A stretch of DNA of 32,252 nucleotides from Candidatus Peregrinibacteria bacterium. Its GTDB lineage: Bacteria > Patescibacteriota > Gracilibacteria > Peribacterales > Peribacteraceae. The translations under genes were made by a program, and so were the position numbers. Of the stretch, positions 30,481 through 32,252 are shown piece after piece; the first letter of the stretch is position 1, and each line of letters begins with the position of its first letter. The notes below the pieces were generated by a model. That model was not told the DNA's origin. It ran no database searches and saw only the letters and a program-made list of their open reading frames with translations. Location of the stretch: positions 1 to 32,252 of the forward strand of contig JACPXZ010000006.1 of the NCBI GenBank assembly GCA_016196225.1, given 5' to 3'.

Positions 30481-31923
30481 ATGCCCTTCCGGATTGCAAT
30501 TGCCATTCTCACGCTTGTGATGCCTCTGACGATGCATGCATTGGCTTGGAACTCGTTCCTTGCGGAGATTATTCCGGTTAAAGGTGGCGAAAAGCGTGCA
30601 CTCATTTGGCGACAAATCAATCATGGGGATAAGAAGACTCTTACAGCGGGGATTCACGGGATTATTACTTGCCCTCTGAAGGATCCCATTGATCCTTATT
30701 CATGGGCAGGACCGCAAGATTTAGGAACAAAAGGAGAGGGACTGCGAGTGTATGAATACACGCCGGGGTTTGGGCCGGAAAAGTTTGTCGAGCAGCCGGA
30801 TCCTACCCGTTGGCCCAGTGAACGGTGGGGGTTTGGAACCGATACATCTGTCGATACGCTTTTTCAGTTTAAGCGGGGACGGCGTTACTACATTTTTTCT
30901 AATGTTGATGTTGAGATGACCTGTACCAAAGGGGAACAGACTTCTTCGTCGCGGGTGACGACGATCGTTACGATCACTCCTCCTGCTCGACCCACGACCA
31001 CACCAACGGTCACCCCCTCAGTAATTCTAACGACACCCACAGTGACTCCCATTCCTACACCAATGGTAAAACCCACCATCACTCCTCCCATTCCTACACC
31101 AATGGTAAAACCCACCATCACTCCTCCCATTCCCGCACCGATATTTACACCTGTGGTGATACCGGGAACGGTGATTCCGCTTAGCAGTATGCGCGGAATT
31201 GGGGGAGACTTCGGAGGGAGTTTTCAGGAGAGCTCGGGATGCGGCGATGGATTTTTAGAAGAGAGTGAGGAATGTGATGATGGGAATATCCGTGATTTTG
31301 ATGGATGCAGTGCCAGGTGCCAGCTCGAGATCGGGATTTGCGGAGACGGGGTCATCCAGGAACTTCTTGGAGAGGAATGCGAACCTCTGCTGCATGATGC
31401 CGCGCTTCCATATCGTTGCACGCAGCAGTGCAAGATTGCATCACGGAGTTGCGGGGATGGCAAACGTGATCCCGGAGAAGAATGTGATCGAGGCAAAGAA
31501 AATTCGGATCGTCCTGATGCCGCCTGTCGGACCACGTGCAAACTATCCCGATGTGGCGATGGGCTCCTGGATACGGATGAAGAGTGTGATGACGGGAACT
31601 TATTTGGAGGAGACGGATGCAACGATGTCTGTCGTATTGCCATGCCAGTTGCGATGATGGGGGGTGGGGCGGGATTCCCCATGTTCCCGGATTTGCCGGA
31701 GTTTCCACAAATGCCTTCGGGGATCGGGGGGCTCCCGTGGCCGACAGGTGCGCCGCAAGCGGTGGATAGCGTGGGTCGACCCATTCCTTTGTCGCCATGG
31801 ACCGCATCAATGATGACGGCTCCACTGCATTCTCCCGTTGGTGATACGGGTCCGGCCATACTAGTCGTAATGGCGGGAGGGGCGGCAGCGGGGATGGCAT
31901 GGATTAGGAGGAAAAGAAGATAG
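30481..31923 (+). CDS. Secreted Cys-rich DUF4215-repeat protein with C-terminal sorting-like tail
   Basis: A 480-residue exported protein of unknown function. A signal peptide (about residues 1-22) precedes a domain of about 140 residues that I do not recognise. A Thr/Pro linker follows, containing a 13-residue unit (IPTPMVKPTITPP) in exact tandem. Residues about 254-386 hold four Cys-rich units of the DUF4215 type, each starting CGDG and with EEC or ECDDGN, and probably held by disulfides. After a Pro/Gly/Met-rich stretch the protein ends in SPVGDTGP, a hydrophobic segment (AILVVMAGGAAAGMAW) and IRRKRR, the three-part layout of cell-wall sorting signals or a plain membrane anchor. The Thr/Pro linker would be a plausible substrate for the O-mannosyltransferase-like genes in the window; that is inference only. 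Confidence 0.8.
   Translation: MPFRIAIAILTLVMPLTMHALAWNSFLAEIIPVKGGEKRALIWRQINHGDKKTLTAGIHGIITCPLKDPIDPYSWAGPQDLGTKGEGLRVYEYTPGFGPEKFVEQPDPTRWPSERWGFGTDTSVDTLFQFKRGRRYYIFSNVDVEMTCTKGEQTSSSRVTTIVTITPPARPTTTPTVTPSVILTTPTVTPIPTPMVKPTITPPIPTPMVKPTITPPIPAPIFTPVVIPGTVIPLSSMRGIGGDFGGSFQESSGCGDGFLEESEECDDGNIRDFDGCSARCQLEIGICGDGVIQELLGEECEPLLHDAALPYRCTQQCKIASRSCGDGKRDPGEECDRGKENSDRPDAACRTTCKLSRCGDGLLDTDEECDDGNLFGGDGCNDVCRIAMPVAMMGGGAGFPMFPDLPEFPQMPSGIGGLPWPTGAPQAVDSVGRPIPLSPWTASMMTAPLHSPVGDTGPAILVVMAGGAAAGMAWIRRKRR
31051..31128 (+). repeat. Two exact tandem copies of a 39-bp unit
   Basis: 31051-31089 and 31090-31128 are identical and encode the Thr/Pro linker unit. The number of copies may vary between strains, changing linker length. 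Confidence 0.9.
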
Positions 31924-31931
31924 GAAATTGT

Positions 31932-31955
31932 CACCTTTGTCCGGCAACAAAGGTG
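31932..31955 (+). terminator. Hairpin after the DUF4215 gene, possible terminator
   Basis: CACCTTTGT (31932-31940) pairs perfectly with ACAAAGGTG (31947-31955) around the loop CCGGCA. No T-run follows, so it is not a typical intrinsic terminator. The loop CCGGCA is complementary to TGCCGG at 31965-31970. Confidence 0.4.
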
Positions 31956-32216
31956 GCACAAAAATGCCGGCGCGCCAGAACTTACTCCGCCCGCCCTGCG
32001 GTCTCCTCTATAAGACCCTCCAAGGATTCGGGTCTGGTTCGTCGACGCCAAAAGCAGGGCTTCCCCTTCACCCCCCTGTGGCGCGCCATTCCCGTCCGTT
32101 ATCCATCGCTCCCCTGATTGTGAGCGGTTTCAGCTTCTCCGGAGCGGAGCGTTCGCAAAAATGCGGTGCGGTGGTGGCCTGCCAACCGAAGCAGCAGTAT
32201 TTATTTTATAATTAAA

Positions 32217-32249
32217 GCCCCCCTACGCTCCGTTGAAGCTTCGGGGGGC
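32217..32249. repeat. Palindromic repeat at the window end
   Basis: GCCCCCC (32217-32223) pairs with GGGGGGC (32243-32249). The inner part CTACGCTCCGTTGAAGCTTC resembles other dispersed CPR palindromic elements, and it contains the palindrome GAAGCTTC. It may be a terminator for either side or a member of the repeat families above. Confidence 0.5.
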
Positions 32250-32252
32250 AAC

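Larger units (their letters stand above)
31924..32252. other. Non-coding region rich in inverted repeats
   Basis: No convincing gene is seen in these 329 bases. A 95-codon frame at 31928-32215 has no recognisable motif and no start signals. The region holds a 9-bp hairpin just after the previous gene, paired motifs able to form alternative hairpins (32000-32035), two copies of GGCGCGCC (31969-31976 and 32080-32087), a TATAAT at 32207-32212, and a hairpin at the window end. It may be a structured RNA, a mobile remnant or a promoter region for a gene beyond the window. Confidence 0.5.

Noticed and set aside
30196-30657. Upstream extension of the udp frame to 30657
   Set aside because: It would cover rpsU in another frame and run into the divergent gene. 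The residues are low-complexity and unlike any phosphorylase, and the Met at 30195 gives the family N-terminus.
31928-32215. A 95-codon plus-strand frame after the DUF4215 gene
   Set aside because: No motif, membrane segment, ribosome site or -10 box; it crosses several inverted repeats, so it is treated as non-coding.
1-32252. UGA read as glycine (Gracilibacteria-type code)
   Set aside because: TGA ends livG, livK copies 2 and 3, the VTT gene and udp at sensible positions, and no gene has internal TGA codons.
1-32252. CRISPR arrays, tRNA or rRNA genes
   Set aside because: No regularly spaced repeats with unique spacers and no cloverleaf or rRNA sequence were found. A GGTTCG near 32037 lacks the other tRNA parts.

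Overview
The window looks like a chromosomal segment of a Candidate Phyla Radiation (CPR) bacterium, possibly a Peregrinibacteria/Peribacteria-type genome of roughly 50% GC. This is an inference from gene content, not a marker-gene result. Supporting points are a long HerA/VirD4-type membrane ATPase, an almost complete lack of Shine-Dalgarno sequences, many -10 boxes only 6 to 11 bases before start codons, and palindromic repeat elements lying in-frame inside genes. TGA is used as a normal stop (livG, livK copies, udp), so the Gracilibacteria UGA-glycine code does not apply.

Layout from left to right. Positions 1-113 are the right end of an IS30-type element. 130-2622 (-) encodes a HerA/VirD4-like ATPase, divergent from a phospholipase-D/cardiolipin-synthase-like gene (2672-3853). 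3929-11751 is one compact operon for a branched-chain amino acid type ABC importer: livH, livM, livG, four tandem lipoprotein substrate-binding genes, then livF. It converges on a minus-strand translation operon, glyS-rpsB-tsf (14730-11761).

14779-20504 is a cell-surface cluster: an LTA-synthase-like membrane sulfatase-fold enzyme, a polyprenol-phosphate-sugar-synthase-like GT2, a protein O-mannosyltransferase-like GT39, and a second ArnT/GT39-like membrane glycosyltransferase. 20553-24219 is an envelope set: a PrsW-type membrane protease, a TVP38/VTT membrane protein, and a secreted SLH-PDZ-S41 protease. 24303-27830 encodes an 1175-residue protein with two calcineurin-like phosphoesterase modules, the first degenerate.

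27864-30418 (-) is an rpsU-udp-deoB operon that joins ribosomal protein bS21 to nucleoside salvage. Its uridine phosphorylase resembles animal UPP1, and its phosphopentomutase appears to have Ser in place of the catalytic Thr. 30481-31923 encodes a secreted protein with four Cys-rich DUF4215-type repeats and a C-terminal sorting-signal-like tail. 31924-32252 is probably non-coding and rich in inverted repeats with mutually exclusive pairings.

The most notable points are the double phosphoesterase protein, the four-receptor liv operon, the leaderless-type promoters, and the palindromic elements accommodated inside at least four genes. One of these puts G8/G9 tracts in a glycosyltransferase gene and could make it phase-variable.
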